8,013 nucleotides of DNA, from NCBI GenBank assembly GCA_002685895.1, contig NYYK01000060.1, forward strand, positions 7,961-15,973. The letters are read 5' to 3'. The position numbers and the translations under genes were made by a program. Below the pieces are notes generated by a model. That model saw nothing but the letters and a program-made list of their open reading frames with translations. It had not been told where the DNA came from and searched no databases. Below, piece by piece: positions 1-6,070 of the stretch; position 1 is the stretch's first letter, and each line of letters starts with the position of its first letter. This stretch comes from Methanobacteriota archaeon (lineage in GTDB: Archaea > Thermoplasmatota > Poseidoniia > Poseidoniales > Thalassarchaeaceae).

Positions 1-501
1 GTGTTGGTCGGTGTGAACACAGTCATTCGAGATGACCCTAAACTAACAGTTAGAAGAGTTGACCTTAGGATGGGTAGGCAACCACTGAGAATTGTGCTTG
101 ACAGACGTTTACGTACACCTGAAAAAGCGGAAATGGTAATTGATGGAGATAGTACTTTGGTGTTGCACTGTGAAGGGGAGGAAAATTCTCTTGAATGTGA
201 GACTATTCTAATGCCGCCACTTTTCTCAAGCGGGGAAGAGGGGGTTGATTTAGTGCAACTTCTAGACCTTCTTGGTGACAGAGAAATACAACTATTGCTT
301 GTTGAAGGTGGGCCAGATGTTTGGGCTAGATTCCTTGCTGATGAATTGGTAGATGAGGCGAGCATCTTCCACTCAAAAGTAGACCTTGGTGAAGGGTTGA
401 ATGGGGGGATCACTTCTGAAATTCTTGAAGGGGCTGGGCTGATACTTGCATCAAGTGAAGACATCGGCGAAGACCGATTAGAACACTGGCTAAGAGCCTA
501 G
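1..501 (+). CDS. RibD C-terminal-type riboflavin-pathway reductase, 5'-truncated by window edge
   Basis: This is the C-terminal 166 residues of a RibD_C / DHFR-like reductase, which uses NAD(P)H to reduce the ribosyl side chain of the diaminopyrimidine (or aminouracil) phosphate intermediate in riboflavin synthesis, in the cytoplasm. Visible family motifs are LVGVNTVIRDDPKLTVR at residues 2-18, the strand RQPLRIVLD at about 26-34, and LLVEGGPDVWARFLADELVDE at about 98-119, which matches the 'LLxEGGxxLxxxFLxxxLVDE' block. The leading GTG is read here as an internal Val codon, because the family has roughly 50 more residues before the VGVNTV motif, so the true start lies upstream. It cannot be told whether this is a stand-alone archaeal reductase (about 220 aa) or the tail of a bifunctional deaminase-reductase. 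Its TAG stop (499-501) overlaps the stop of the convergent gene. Family assignment is firm; exact substrate order is not. Confidence 0.88.
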   Translation: MLVGVNTVIRDDPKLTVRRVDLRMGRQPLRIVLDRRLRTPEKAEMVIDGDSTLVLHCEGEENSLECETILMPPLFSSGEEGVDLVQLLDLLGDREIQLLLVEGGPDVWARFLADELVDEASIFHSKVDLGEGLNGGITSEILEGAGLILASSEDIGEDRLEHWLRA

Positions 502-914
502 TGTGACTCATCTTCAAGTGTTTGTGTCAATACCAAAAGACGACCACTCAATCCTATAGGTGGGTCAGGAAAGTCGTTACGGTGTGGACATAACTCGTCA
601 AGGAAAGGCTCGTCCAACTCATCGAGCACAAGGGGATAGATTCTGCAACCTTCTGGGCGGTCATCCCAGGCTTGGCAGATTCCTGGTGCGTGCAGGTCAG
701 ACGACTCAGTTTTGAGAAACACACAGGCTTTGGTATCGTCTGAGTTCGCAAGGCGCACACTGCTGTCAGGTAGGACGATTGAGAACGATGAACGGTCGTG
801 ACCTGCAACTTCAAGTCGGCTTATGTCGTCTTTTGAGAGAGGCATCTCGGTCTGGCGACAACATTTGCTACATTGCTTGTTTGAACAAGGGGTTTTCTCC
901 CACTCTGCTACCAT
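498..914 (-). CDS. YkgJ-family CxxCC cluster protein (putative metal or Fe-S binding)
   Basis: This is a small cytoplasmic protein of the YkgJ / UPF0153 family (zinc- or iron-chelating; relatives include FliB-type lysine methylases). Counted from the ATG at 914 (138 aa), it has a CX4CX2CC cluster at C10, C15, C18, C19. The second half has C64-V-F-L, C80, then RPEGCRIYP with C90, and a last C109, giving eight cysteines that probably bind one or two metal centres. The start was chosen because GGGAGG at 923-928 (read on the minus strand) sits 8 nt before this ATG. An in-frame ATG at 983 would give 161 aa but has no Shine-Dalgarno motif and abuts the tRNA gene; reading further upstream would run antisense through the tRNA. 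The 23 residues between the two ATGs look protein-like (HAKRAYLLKRTGRITSREAV), so the longer form remains possible. Substrate and partner are unknown. Confidence 0.83.
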   Translation of the reverse strand: MVAEWEKTPCSNKQCSKCCRQTEMPLSKDDISRLEVAGHDRSSFSIVLPDSSVRLANSDDTKACVFLKTESSDLHAPGICQAWDDRPEGCRIYPLVLDELDEPFLDELCPHRNDFPDPPIGLSGRLLVLTQTLEDESH

Positions 915-922
915 TCGCACTG

Positions 923-928
923 CCTCCC
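923..928 (-). promoter_or_regulatory. Shine-Dalgarno motif deciding the YkgJ-family start
   Basis: On the minus strand this reads GGGAGG and ends 8 nt before the ATG at 914. No comparable motif precedes the alternative in-frame ATG at 983, so this site is the main reason for preferring the shorter protein. It lies within codons of the longer reading frame, so chance occurrence cannot be excluded. Confidence 0.5.
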
Positions 929-956
929 TACTGGTGATGCGACCCGTTCTCTTCAA

Positions 957-965
957 GAGATATGC
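957..965 (+). promoter_or_regulatory. possible TATA-like box for the tRNA gene
   Basis: The sequence GAGATATGC is centred about 24 nt before the first base of the tRNA, roughly where an archaeal TATA box would be expected. The tRNA is packed against the divergent gene, so its promoter has to lie in this stretch, inside or next to the possible N-terminal coding part of the YkgJ-family gene. The match to a consensus TATA box is weak. Confidence 0.25.
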
Positions 966-984
966 CCTTTTCGCATGAATCATT

Positions 985-1058
985 GGGCGATTAGGGTAGC
1001 TTGGATATCCTGACGGGTTTCGGACCCGTCGACGCGGGTTCGAATCCTGCATCGCCCA
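985..1058 (+). tRNA. tRNA-Arg, anticodon TCG
   Basis: A complete 74-nt cloverleaf can be drawn. The acceptor stem GGGCGAT (985-991) pairs perfectly with ATCGCCC (1051-1057), and the discriminator base is A1058. The D arm has A14, G18-G19 and A21 in standard places, with A at position 20, an arginine identity base in bacteria. The anticodon stem ACGGG/CCCGT is extended by a 26-44 G-C pair and encloses the loop TTTCGGA (1018-1024), so the anticodon is TCG (1020-1022). The variable loop has four bases. The T arm is GCGGG, loop TTCGAAT, CCTGC. CCA is not encoded (ACTT follows), and there is no intron. With U34 it should read CGA and possibly other CGN codons. No T-rich terminator is evident just downstream. 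Confidence 0.94.
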
Positions 1059-1091
1059 CTTGAAGGTTATACTGAGGCGTTGGTGGGGTCA

Positions 1092-3410
1092 TCATTCCTC
1101 TTCGGATGATTTTGAGTCGCCAGTATTGTCTTCATCATTCATTTCTGATTCATCTCTATTCTTTGCTCGATAGATATTCAATCCAATGATTGCCCCCACT
1201 ACGACGATAAAGACTGCGTAAAGGAACCAGTTGACGTACTGATGCAAGCCGACTTCAAAGAGAATGAAAAGTAGGCTTGTCGGCTCTTCCATGACAATGG
1301 TTTGGTCTGCTTGTACATTTCTCTCAACAGATGTAATGCCTGTTGACCATTTGACTGAGATAGCTTTAACTGAATCGTCATCATCTAATCCGAAGTGAAC
1401 GGTGGGTTCGTTACCTCCGAGATATCCGCTTCCTGCATAGACATGTTGTCTTAATTCGTGGCCATCTTCTAAAGTAACGATGACTAGACAACCGGTTCCG
1501 AAACTATTGGTGTATTCACGCTCCCACAGTCGCTGGAATGGGTCGACTTCAGTAGTTCGTCCTTTGAGTTGAACCTTGAGCCAGTGGCGGCCAGTCAACT
1601 CAACCGCGTTATTGGAAAAAAGTTGAGGTGAGCGGTCAGAATTTCCAACAAGGATATCCAAATCTCCATCTCCATCATAATCGAAGATTGATGCCCCCAT
1701 TGATTTGTTGCCGCTAACTCCACTGCGTAATCCGATTTCACCACTGATATCAACGAAATCAAGTACACCATCACCATCAGTATCACCTTCGTTGCGGTAG
1801 AGTGTGTTGTTATTGTAAGCGGTAAAACGGTTGATTCTGCCAACACCAAAAAAGATGTCTAAATCACCATCAAGGTCGTAGTCAAACAGTTGGCATGCCC
1901 AATTCACAGAAACGAAAGAACCAGCCCCCCCTACATCTCGGAAGCCAAGGTCTGCACTTCGTTCCTCGAATGATTTCCCACCATCGTTTTCCCAAAGGTA
2001 GTTAGGTCCGAAATTTGAGTGGCAGAGATCTAGGTCTCCATCTCCATCCCAATCCCCTGCGTGTGCACCCATGCCTGTACCTGGGATATCCATATCTAAT
2101 TCCTTGGTCATAACCGTAAATGTGCCATCACCATTGTTGTGATAAATGGGCGAGATTCCGAAATCAGATGCGACATAAAGGTCTTCCCAGCCATCTTCGT
2201 CGTAGTCAAACCAAACACCAGCAAAGGAGAGGCCGGTTCCGCGATGGTCTGCAGTACTCAATTGAGCCATTGTTGAAGGGTTTGAGGGGCTCGCTTGGTC
2301 CATTCTGTAGAGTCCAGAGAGGTAAAATCTGTTGATTTGGTCGGATTCTTCCGCCTGTCCACTAACTCCTGCGAAGTTGGTGACATCACTAAATTCAATT
2401 ACGCCATCACCATCAATATCACCGTCGTTGCGGTAGAGGAAATTGGTCTCTGTTCGAGCCCAATATAATTCTTCATCGACAATTCCGAGATTCATGGAGT
2501 AGAGATCGACATCACCATCATGATCATAATCAGCCCAGAGTGAAGTTGTACTGTGGCCGTAATTTCCAACTCCACTGACGAACTCTACTTCGGGTGGATT
2601 TGCATCGTCGTATCCCTCTCCACCCCTAGTAATAGAAATAGAGACGATTCTTCCATTATAGCGCGAGTAATCATCAGGGTCTTGGATAACAACCGCTGTT
2701 GCCATCGCACCTGAACCGTTTCCACCTCGGAAATATACTGCTGGCGTTAGACCGCCGCTTGTCGCGTAACCAGAGCCTGAATTGAGCATCAGAACTTCAG
2801 TCACAACTCCGTTGACGACCACAGCACGGCCCCGCGCACCAATTCCCACTCCTGTTTTCATCGTAACATCGGTGAAGCGGCAATTCCCGTCGTTGTTGAA
2901 GAGGATGTTCTGTTCTCCAGAATCAAGGTTCTCTACATCAGATTCGCCAAAGACACTCAGATAGATATCCTTGTCACCATCATTATCGTAATCAGCCCAT
3001 GAGGCGCCTATTGCAGTGGTATCAAGTAGTTTCAAGCCAGATTCATCAGTCCAATCAGTAAATGTTCCATCTCCATTATTGAGCATGAATTGAGTGTTCC
3101 CACTTTGAAATTCACCGTGTTCGTAGGAGAGGTGATCAAACCTCGCTGTCACAAGGACATCCATGTCACCATCATTGTCACAGTCATCTACTGAAACCCC
3201 AGGCCCATAACTAGTCCAAGTCGTAGTAGGGCCTGTATCAACAACTCCAAATCCTGAAGTTTCGGTAACATCAGTGAAGGTTACATCAACTCCATGATGA
3301 ACACCTTGGGAGTGTGCAGTGGCAGGTGAGGCAAAAGCGACCATAACTGTTGAGAGAGTGAGGAGTGCTAATAGAACCCCCATTCTTGGAGAATTATTTG
3401 AATTATCCAT
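1092..3410 (-). CDS. CRTAC1-like FG-GAP/VCBS propeller protein with ASPIC/UnbV domain and C-terminal membrane anchor
   Basis: This 772-residue protein is predicted to be exported and anchored. A Sec signal peptide spans residues 1-32, ending SPATA. Seven calcium-binding DxDxDGxxD motifs of FG-GAP/VCBS repeats begin near residues 76, 140, 294, 402, 453, 510 and 577, which fits a seven-bladed propeller. Each is typically preceded by a GDGTFTD-like strand. Two extra DxDGDG loops (about 331 and 543) resemble thrombospondin-3 or dockerin calcium loops. An ASPIC/UnbV domain follows (about 608-706, with AGSGYLGGNEPTVHFGL and VKWSTG), the CRTAC1 arrangement. A transmembrane helix at about 727-747 and an acidic tail end the protein. 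The start is the ATG at 3410, which shares one base with the upstream TAA and follows the signal-peptide logic; an ATG at 3440 would add ten residues inside the upstream gene. The ligand is unknown; such propellers commonly bind proteins or glycans at the surface. Confidence 0.9.
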   Translation of the reverse strand: MDNSNNSPRMGVLLALLTLSTVMVAFASPATAHSQGVHHGVDVTFTDVTETSGFGVVDTGPTTTWTSYGPGVSVDDCDNDGDMDVLVTARFDHLSYEHGEFQSGNTQFMLNNGDGTFTDWTDESGLKLLDTTAIGASWADYDNDGDKDIYLSVFGESDVENLDSGEQNILFNNDGNCRFTDVTMKTGVGIGARGRAVVVNGVVTEVLMLNSGSGYATSGGLTPAVYFRGGNGSGAMATAVVIQDPDDYSRYNGRIVSISITRGGEGYDDANPPEVEFVSGVGNYGHSTTSLWADYDHDGDVDLYSMNLGIVDEELYWARTETNFLYRNDGDIDGDGVIEFSDVTNFAGVSGQAEESDQINRFYLSGLYRMDQASPSNPSTMAQLSTADHRGTGLSFAGVWFDYDEDGWEDLYVASDFGISPIYHNNGDGTFTVMTKELDMDIPGTGMGAHAGDWDGDGDLDLCHSNFGPNYLWENDGGKSFEERSADLGFRDVGGAGSFVSVNWACQLFDYDLDGDLDIFFGVGRINRFTAYNNNTLYRNEGDTDGDGVLDFVDISGEIGLRSGVSGNKSMGASIFDYDGDGDLDILVGNSDRSPQLFSNNAVELTGRHWLKVQLKGRTTEVDPFQRLWEREYTNSFGTGCLVIVTLEDGHELRQHVYAGSGYLGGNEPTVHFGLDDDDSVKAISVKWSTGITSVERNVQADQTIVMEEPTSLLFILFEVGLHQYVNWFLYAVFIVVVGAIIGLNIYRAKNRDESEMNDEDNTGDSKSSEEE
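2571..2816 (-). repeat. two-copy GGSGY-type protein repeat inserted between propeller blades 2 and 3
   Basis: Within the propeller protein (residues about 199-280) two related units follow each other. The first has NGVVTEVLMLNSGSGY, then PAVYFRGGNGSGAMATAVV. The second has NGRIVSISITRGGEGYDD, then PPEVEFVSG. The pattern 'G-x-V-x-x-(hydrophobic strand)-x-G-G-x-G-Y ... P-x-V-x-F' is a recurrent beta-rich repeat in phage structural and bacterial surface proteins. It explains why the gap between calcium motifs 2 and 3 is about 154 residues, while the shortest gaps are 50-67. Confidence 0.65.
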
Positions 3411-4021
3411 TATTCTGCTACCCCCTTGAAAGTGAAACACCCGAAAGCGCCACCGGCGATGCCGAGTATTCCCCCGGCGATGCCAATCCAGAATGCCATC
3501 CCGATTTGCATTCCTTCGATTGGAGGGAATACACCGGGGAGTAAGGTCATCCAGATGATTGGGGTTATTCCAATCAAAAGTCCAGAGATTCCCGATAACC
3601 TAAATGGCAATCGCGAACCCTTCGCTCGGCTCTTAGAAGATAAGTGCATGGAAGTGGCAATACCAGCGGTAATCATCCCGAGAATTATTGTAGCGATTGA
3701 TGTAATTCCAGCGGTTTTGAAACCCTTACAATCCGCTTCATTTGGAGCGCAATCGTAATCAGTCACCTCGATTTCTTCCCCAAAATGGCTTATTGAATCC
3801 CATAACCCATAGTTCACAGACCATTCCACTTCCTTTCCTTGGAGCTCTGGAGTGTTGATTTCAACAGTTCCAGAATCATACATCCAAGTGTGCATGAACA
3901 GCGTTGTGAATGTCATTATTGTAGCAACTAATGTAGTGGAAAGTGTTACCCAAGGGATAGGAGGTCTACTCTTATCTAATGGCGAGTCTGACTGTTTGCT
4001 TTCAGATTCCTCTGCCCCCAT
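3410..4021 (-). CDS. four-helix membrane protein with a cysteine pair in its first outer loop, function unknown
   Basis: This protein of 203 residues has four predicted helices at about 25-46, 104-127, 142-165 and 173-198. The acidic-to-basic N-terminus and the basic loop between helices 2 and 3 (SSKSRAKGSR) point inward. The loop of about 57 residues between helices 1 and 2 therefore faces out. That loop holds W46, W67, GLW at 72-74, C91 and C98, likely a disulfide. Order and topology recall the W-GLW-C-C loop of the claudin/PMP22 superfamily, but the spacing differs, so this is only a resemblance. Helix 4 is rich in small residues (GIAGGILGIAGGAFG), which favours tight helix packing. The ATG at 4021 is chosen over a TTG at 4030 because GAGGTT lies 7 nt before it. 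Its TAA overlaps the next start by one base, so it is very probably coupled with the propeller gene and may be its membrane partner. Confidence 0.82.
   Translation of the reverse strand: MGAEESESKQSDSPLDKSRPPIPWVTLSTTLVATIMTFTTLFMHTWMYDSGTVEINTPELQGKEVEWSVNYGLWDSISHFGEEIEVTDYDCAPNEADCKGFKTAGITSIATIILGMITAGIATSMHLSSKSRAKGSRLPFRLSGISGLLIGITPIIWMTLLPGVFPPIEGMQIGMAFWIGIAGGILGIAGGAFGCFTFKGVAE
3421..3425 (-). promoter_or_regulatory. G-rich ribosome-binding candidate for the propeller gene
   Basis: The minus strand reads AAGGGGGTAGC, with the GGGGG run 10 nt before the ATG at 3410, inside the last codons of the four-helix protein gene. It is an imperfect Shine-Dalgarno match. With the TAATG stop/start overlap it supports re-initiation at 3410. 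Confidence 0.4.
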
Positions 4022-4028
4022 CAATCTC

Positions 4029-4034
4029 AACCTC
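4029..4034 (-). promoter_or_regulatory. Shine-Dalgarno motif of the four-helix protein gene
   Basis: On the minus strand this reads GAGGTT, 7 nt before the ATG at 4021. It overlaps the in-frame TTG at 4030, which makes that TTG an unlikely start and fixes the N-terminus as MGAEESE. Confidence 0.6.
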
Positions 4035-4063
4035 TCAACTCGTGGATGTCAATCGTCCGTATC

Positions 4064-4071
4064 AAATTATT
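4064..4071 (-). promoter_or_regulatory. TATA-like element for the leftward two-gene unit
   Basis: On the minus strand this reads AATAATTT. Transcription starting about 25-27 nt downstream would begin near 4040, leaving a leader of about 20 nt that contains the GAGGTT ribosome-binding motif. The geometry is right for an archaeal promoter, but the sequence is not a strong TATA match. It overlaps the palindrome at 4066-4082. Confidence 0.35.
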
Positions 4072-4082
4072 CAATGATTAAT
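4066..4082. promoter_or_regulatory. 17-bp near-perfect palindrome, candidate operator in the divergent promoter region
   Basis: The sequence ATTATTCAATGATTAAT reads as ATTA-n-TCA-n-TGA-n-TAAT, so seven of the eight symmetric positions pair and only one arm position and the centre base fail. It lies between two divergent transcription units and overlaps the TATA-like element of the leftward one. That is where a dimeric helix-turn-helix repressor would bind. The region is AT-rich, so chance symmetry is possible. Confidence 0.4.
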
Positions 4083-4124
4083 CAGAAAATGAGAACAATA
4101 CATAGAGAGGTTCAAACAGAAGAG

Positions 4125-4130
4125 TATAGT
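4125..4130 (+). promoter_or_regulatory. possible TATA-like box for the peroxidase-family pair
   Basis: TATAGT begins 23 nt before the ATG at 4148. That start has no clear Shine-Dalgarno motif. If this is the TATA box, transcription would begin at or very near the start codon, giving a leaderless or nearly leaderless message. The spacing is slightly shorter than usual, so support is modest. Confidence 0.3.
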
Positions 4131-4147
4131 CACACAAATTGGTCAAC

Positions 4148-6070
4148 ATGGTCAACGGTTACTCACTTTTGGGCTATGGGCCTAGAACCATTCGAGGGCG
4201 GTTGGTTATCCCAATATTTCTTCTAGTAATTCTTCTGTTATCCTCATCGAGCAGTGTGGTTTTGGCAACACCCGTTTCAAAAGAGTCAACCAGTCTTCTT
4301 GAAGCAATAGATGAAACACCATCAATAATAATTCGGAGTTATGATGGTAGTGGAAACAACATCAACCAAACGGAATGGGGTTCGGTGGGTTCACAAATAT
4401 CTCGCTTAACTAGTTCAGCCTACAATGACAGCATCTCTGAGATGTCACAACCCGATAGTGAAAATCCAAGAATTATTTCAAATGCAGTGTGTATAGAAGA
4501 GGTAACAACAGATAGTGAATTAGGTCTATCAAATCTGAATATGTTATGGTCTGATTTCATCAACAATGATATCCAACTTACATTACATCAAGATTCTAGC
4601 CATGAAGGTGGTATGGAAGAGGAACACATTCCGATTCCAATAGATGATGCAATCATGAATCCAGTTGGAGTCCCTGATTCTAGAATCAAATACATTAGAA
4701 CTGAATATATTGCAACAACTGGAGATAGTTCTAACAATCCTAGGCAATTTCCAAACGAAGTCAGCACTTGGCTGGATGGTAGTTCAATTTACTCCACAAG
4801 CAGCGAAACGAATGGTTACCTAAGGAAAGGAGAAGGGGGAAAACTTCTCATCACAGAGGTCCAAGGGTGGGATATGTTACCTGGTTGGACAAGTGAACAT
4901 GTTGAACAATACGAAGGTGATTTTTCAACCATTCAATTTTTTATTGGGGATAGTCGAAATCTAGATAATATTGGTTTGACGACTCTTCAACTACTATTCA
5001 TTCGCGAGCATAATCGGCTCGCAACTGGACTAGAAGATCGCAATCCTAGTTGGAGTGATGACCAACTGTTTGAGAGAGCGAGAAAGTTAGTTCAGGCTGA
5101 AATTCAAGCGATTACTTACAACGAATATCTACCATCTATCGGTTTGGATTTGAATGCTTATTCAGGATATAACTCCAGTTTGAATCCTGAAGTAAGTAAT
5201 GAATTCACTTTACTAGTTGCTTTTGCTTCAGGCAGTCAAATGGCAGATGGTTGGCAACAGTTGAATGAGACTGGCGTTGAAATTGAATCCGGCAACCTTG
5301 AGTTGAGACAGGGATTCTGGACTCAACAGGCTCTTGCTACAGCTGGTGGGATTGAGCCGACCATTCGGGGCGCGGCTTCAATGAGTCAGCGTCAGATGGA
5401 TTTGGCAATCAACCCAAGCCTACGCAGTATGATGAGTGGAGCAGCTTGGGGCGGATGGATGGATGATTGTGCAATGGATATTCAGCGAGGTCGCGATAGA
5501 GGTCTCTCCGATTATAATTCAATTCGCAGTGAACTTGGTCTTTCTCAAATATCCACATGGAGTGAATTAACAAGTGATGTGAATATACAGCAAGCGCTTG
5601 CTTCAGTCTATCAAGATGTTAACCACCTCGATGCCTACATTGGAGTTTTAGCAGAGCCGAGAATGAATGGTTCAATTTATGGTGAAACTCAACATTTACT
5701 TGCGGTGAATCAATTCAGTCGAATCCGAGATGCTGATAGGATTTGGTATCAGAATGACGCTGAATTAGAATCATTGAAGGTAGAATTGGACTCAATTCGG
5801 CTTTCTGACATTATCTTAAGAAACACGCAAATCGAATCAATTCAATGCGATGTATTCTTTGCGGAGAATGATGCAAGCGAATCACAATGTCAGTTAGAGA
5901 ATGTAGAATTGGAGGTCGAATCTAATAGCGAACAAGAGGCAGGCAGACCAACGATTCAGAGTATGAGCGGCATCATTTTTGTTGTCGCTTTGTTGGCAGT
6001 TGCTGCTGCGATAGCGAGCAATCAGAATGGCAGTAGCAAATTGAAAAATAAGGAAATGGAGGAAGAATGA
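4148..6070 (+). CDS. membrane-anchored animal-type heme peroxidase paralogue lacking both heme histidines (pseudoperoxidase)
   Basis: This 640-residue protein has the animal heme-dependent peroxidase fold but a dismantled active site. A basic N-terminus and hydrophobic run end at VLA (residue 40), a likely export signal. Family blocks are SYDGSGNNI (about 65), WLDGS (208-212, calcium-loop core with D210 and S212), GDSR (catalytic Arg R270), REHNRLA (286-292) and DIQRGRDRG (444-452). The distal block reads LWSDFINNDIQLT, so the distal His is N140 and the usual Gln is D136. The proximal block reads VAFASG-SQ, with the His residue absent between G362 and S363. Cysteines 115, 441, 567 and 581 match the four of the downstream paralogue. 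A helix at about 607-623 and a charged tail anchor the C-terminus. The start is the ATG at 4148; an in-frame TTG at 4139 would add three residues. It probably no longer does peroxidase chemistry; a structural or partner role is inferred. Confidence 0.88.
   Translation: MVNGYSLLGYGPRTIRGRLVIPIFLLVILLLSSSSSVVLATPVSKESTSLLEAIDETPSIIIRSYDGSGNNINQTEWGSVGSQISRLTSSAYNDSISEMSQPDSENPRIISNAVCIEEVTTDSELGLSNLNMLWSDFINNDIQLTLHQDSSHEGGMEEEHIPIPIDDAIMNPVGVPDSRIKYIRTEYIATTGDSSNNPRQFPNEVSTWLDGSSIYSTSSETNGYLRKGEGGKLLITEVQGWDMLPGWTSEHVEQYEGDFSTIQFFIGDSRNLDNIGLTTLQLLFIREHNRLATGLEDRNPSWSDDQLFERARKLVQAEIQAITYNEYLPSIGLDLNAYSGYNSSLNPEVSNEFTLLVAFASGSQMADGWQQLNETGVEIESGNLELRQGFWTQQALATAGGIEPTIRGAASMSQRQMDLAINPSLRSMMSGAAWGGWMDDCAMDIQRGRDRGLSDYNSIRSELGLSQISTWSELTSDVNIQQALASVYQDVNHLDAYIGVLAEPRMNGSIYGETQHLLAVNQFSRIRDADRIWYQNDAELESLKVELDSIRLSDIILRNTQIESIQCDVFFAENDASESQCQLENVELEVESNSEQEAGRPTIQSMSGIIFVVALLAVAAAIASNQNGSSKLKNKEMEEE
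6058..6062 (+). promoter_or_regulatory. Shine-Dalgarno motif for the second peroxidase gene
   Basis: GGAGG lies within the last codons of the upstream paralogue, 4 nt before the ATG at 6067 and 7 nt before the in-frame ATG at 6070. The 7-nt spacing matches the clearest start elsewhere in the window, so 6070 may be the used start; either way the two genes are translationally coupled. Confidence 0.6.

Noticed and set aside
915..1052. N-terminal extension of the YkgJ-family frame up to 1052
   Set aside because: Its first part is antisense to the tRNA (985-1058), and the Shine-Dalgarno motif at 923-928 points to the ATG at 914. Only the part up to 983 remains a possible extension.
1059..1091. 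Transcription terminator between the tRNA and the propeller gene
   Set aside because: No T-run or stable hairpin is visible in these 33 bases on either strand.
1640..3180. Recurring CCATC/CACCATCA motifs seen on the plus strand, as a DNA repeat array or CRISPR-like pattern
   Set aside because: They are the reverse complement of GATGGTGAT-type codons for the D-G-D calcium loops of the propeller, irregularly spaced and without spacers.
3411..3440. Earlier ATG at 3440 for the propeller protein
   Set aside because: It would add ten residues before the signal peptide and overlap the upstream gene by 31 bases, whereas the ATG at 3410 makes the tight TAATG overlap typical of coupled genes.
3426..4226. 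Open plus-strand frames across the four-helix gene and intergenic region (3426-3758, 3852-4226)
   Set aside because: Their products have no recognisable domain, and they lie antisense to or out of frame with better-supported genes that have ribosome-binding sites and clear protein features.
4148..6070. Calling the upstream peroxidase copy a pseudogene
   Set aside because: The frame is intact over 640 codons, with signal peptide, membrane anchor, conserved cysteines and a coupled downstream start. Loss of active-site residues alone does not make it a broken gene.
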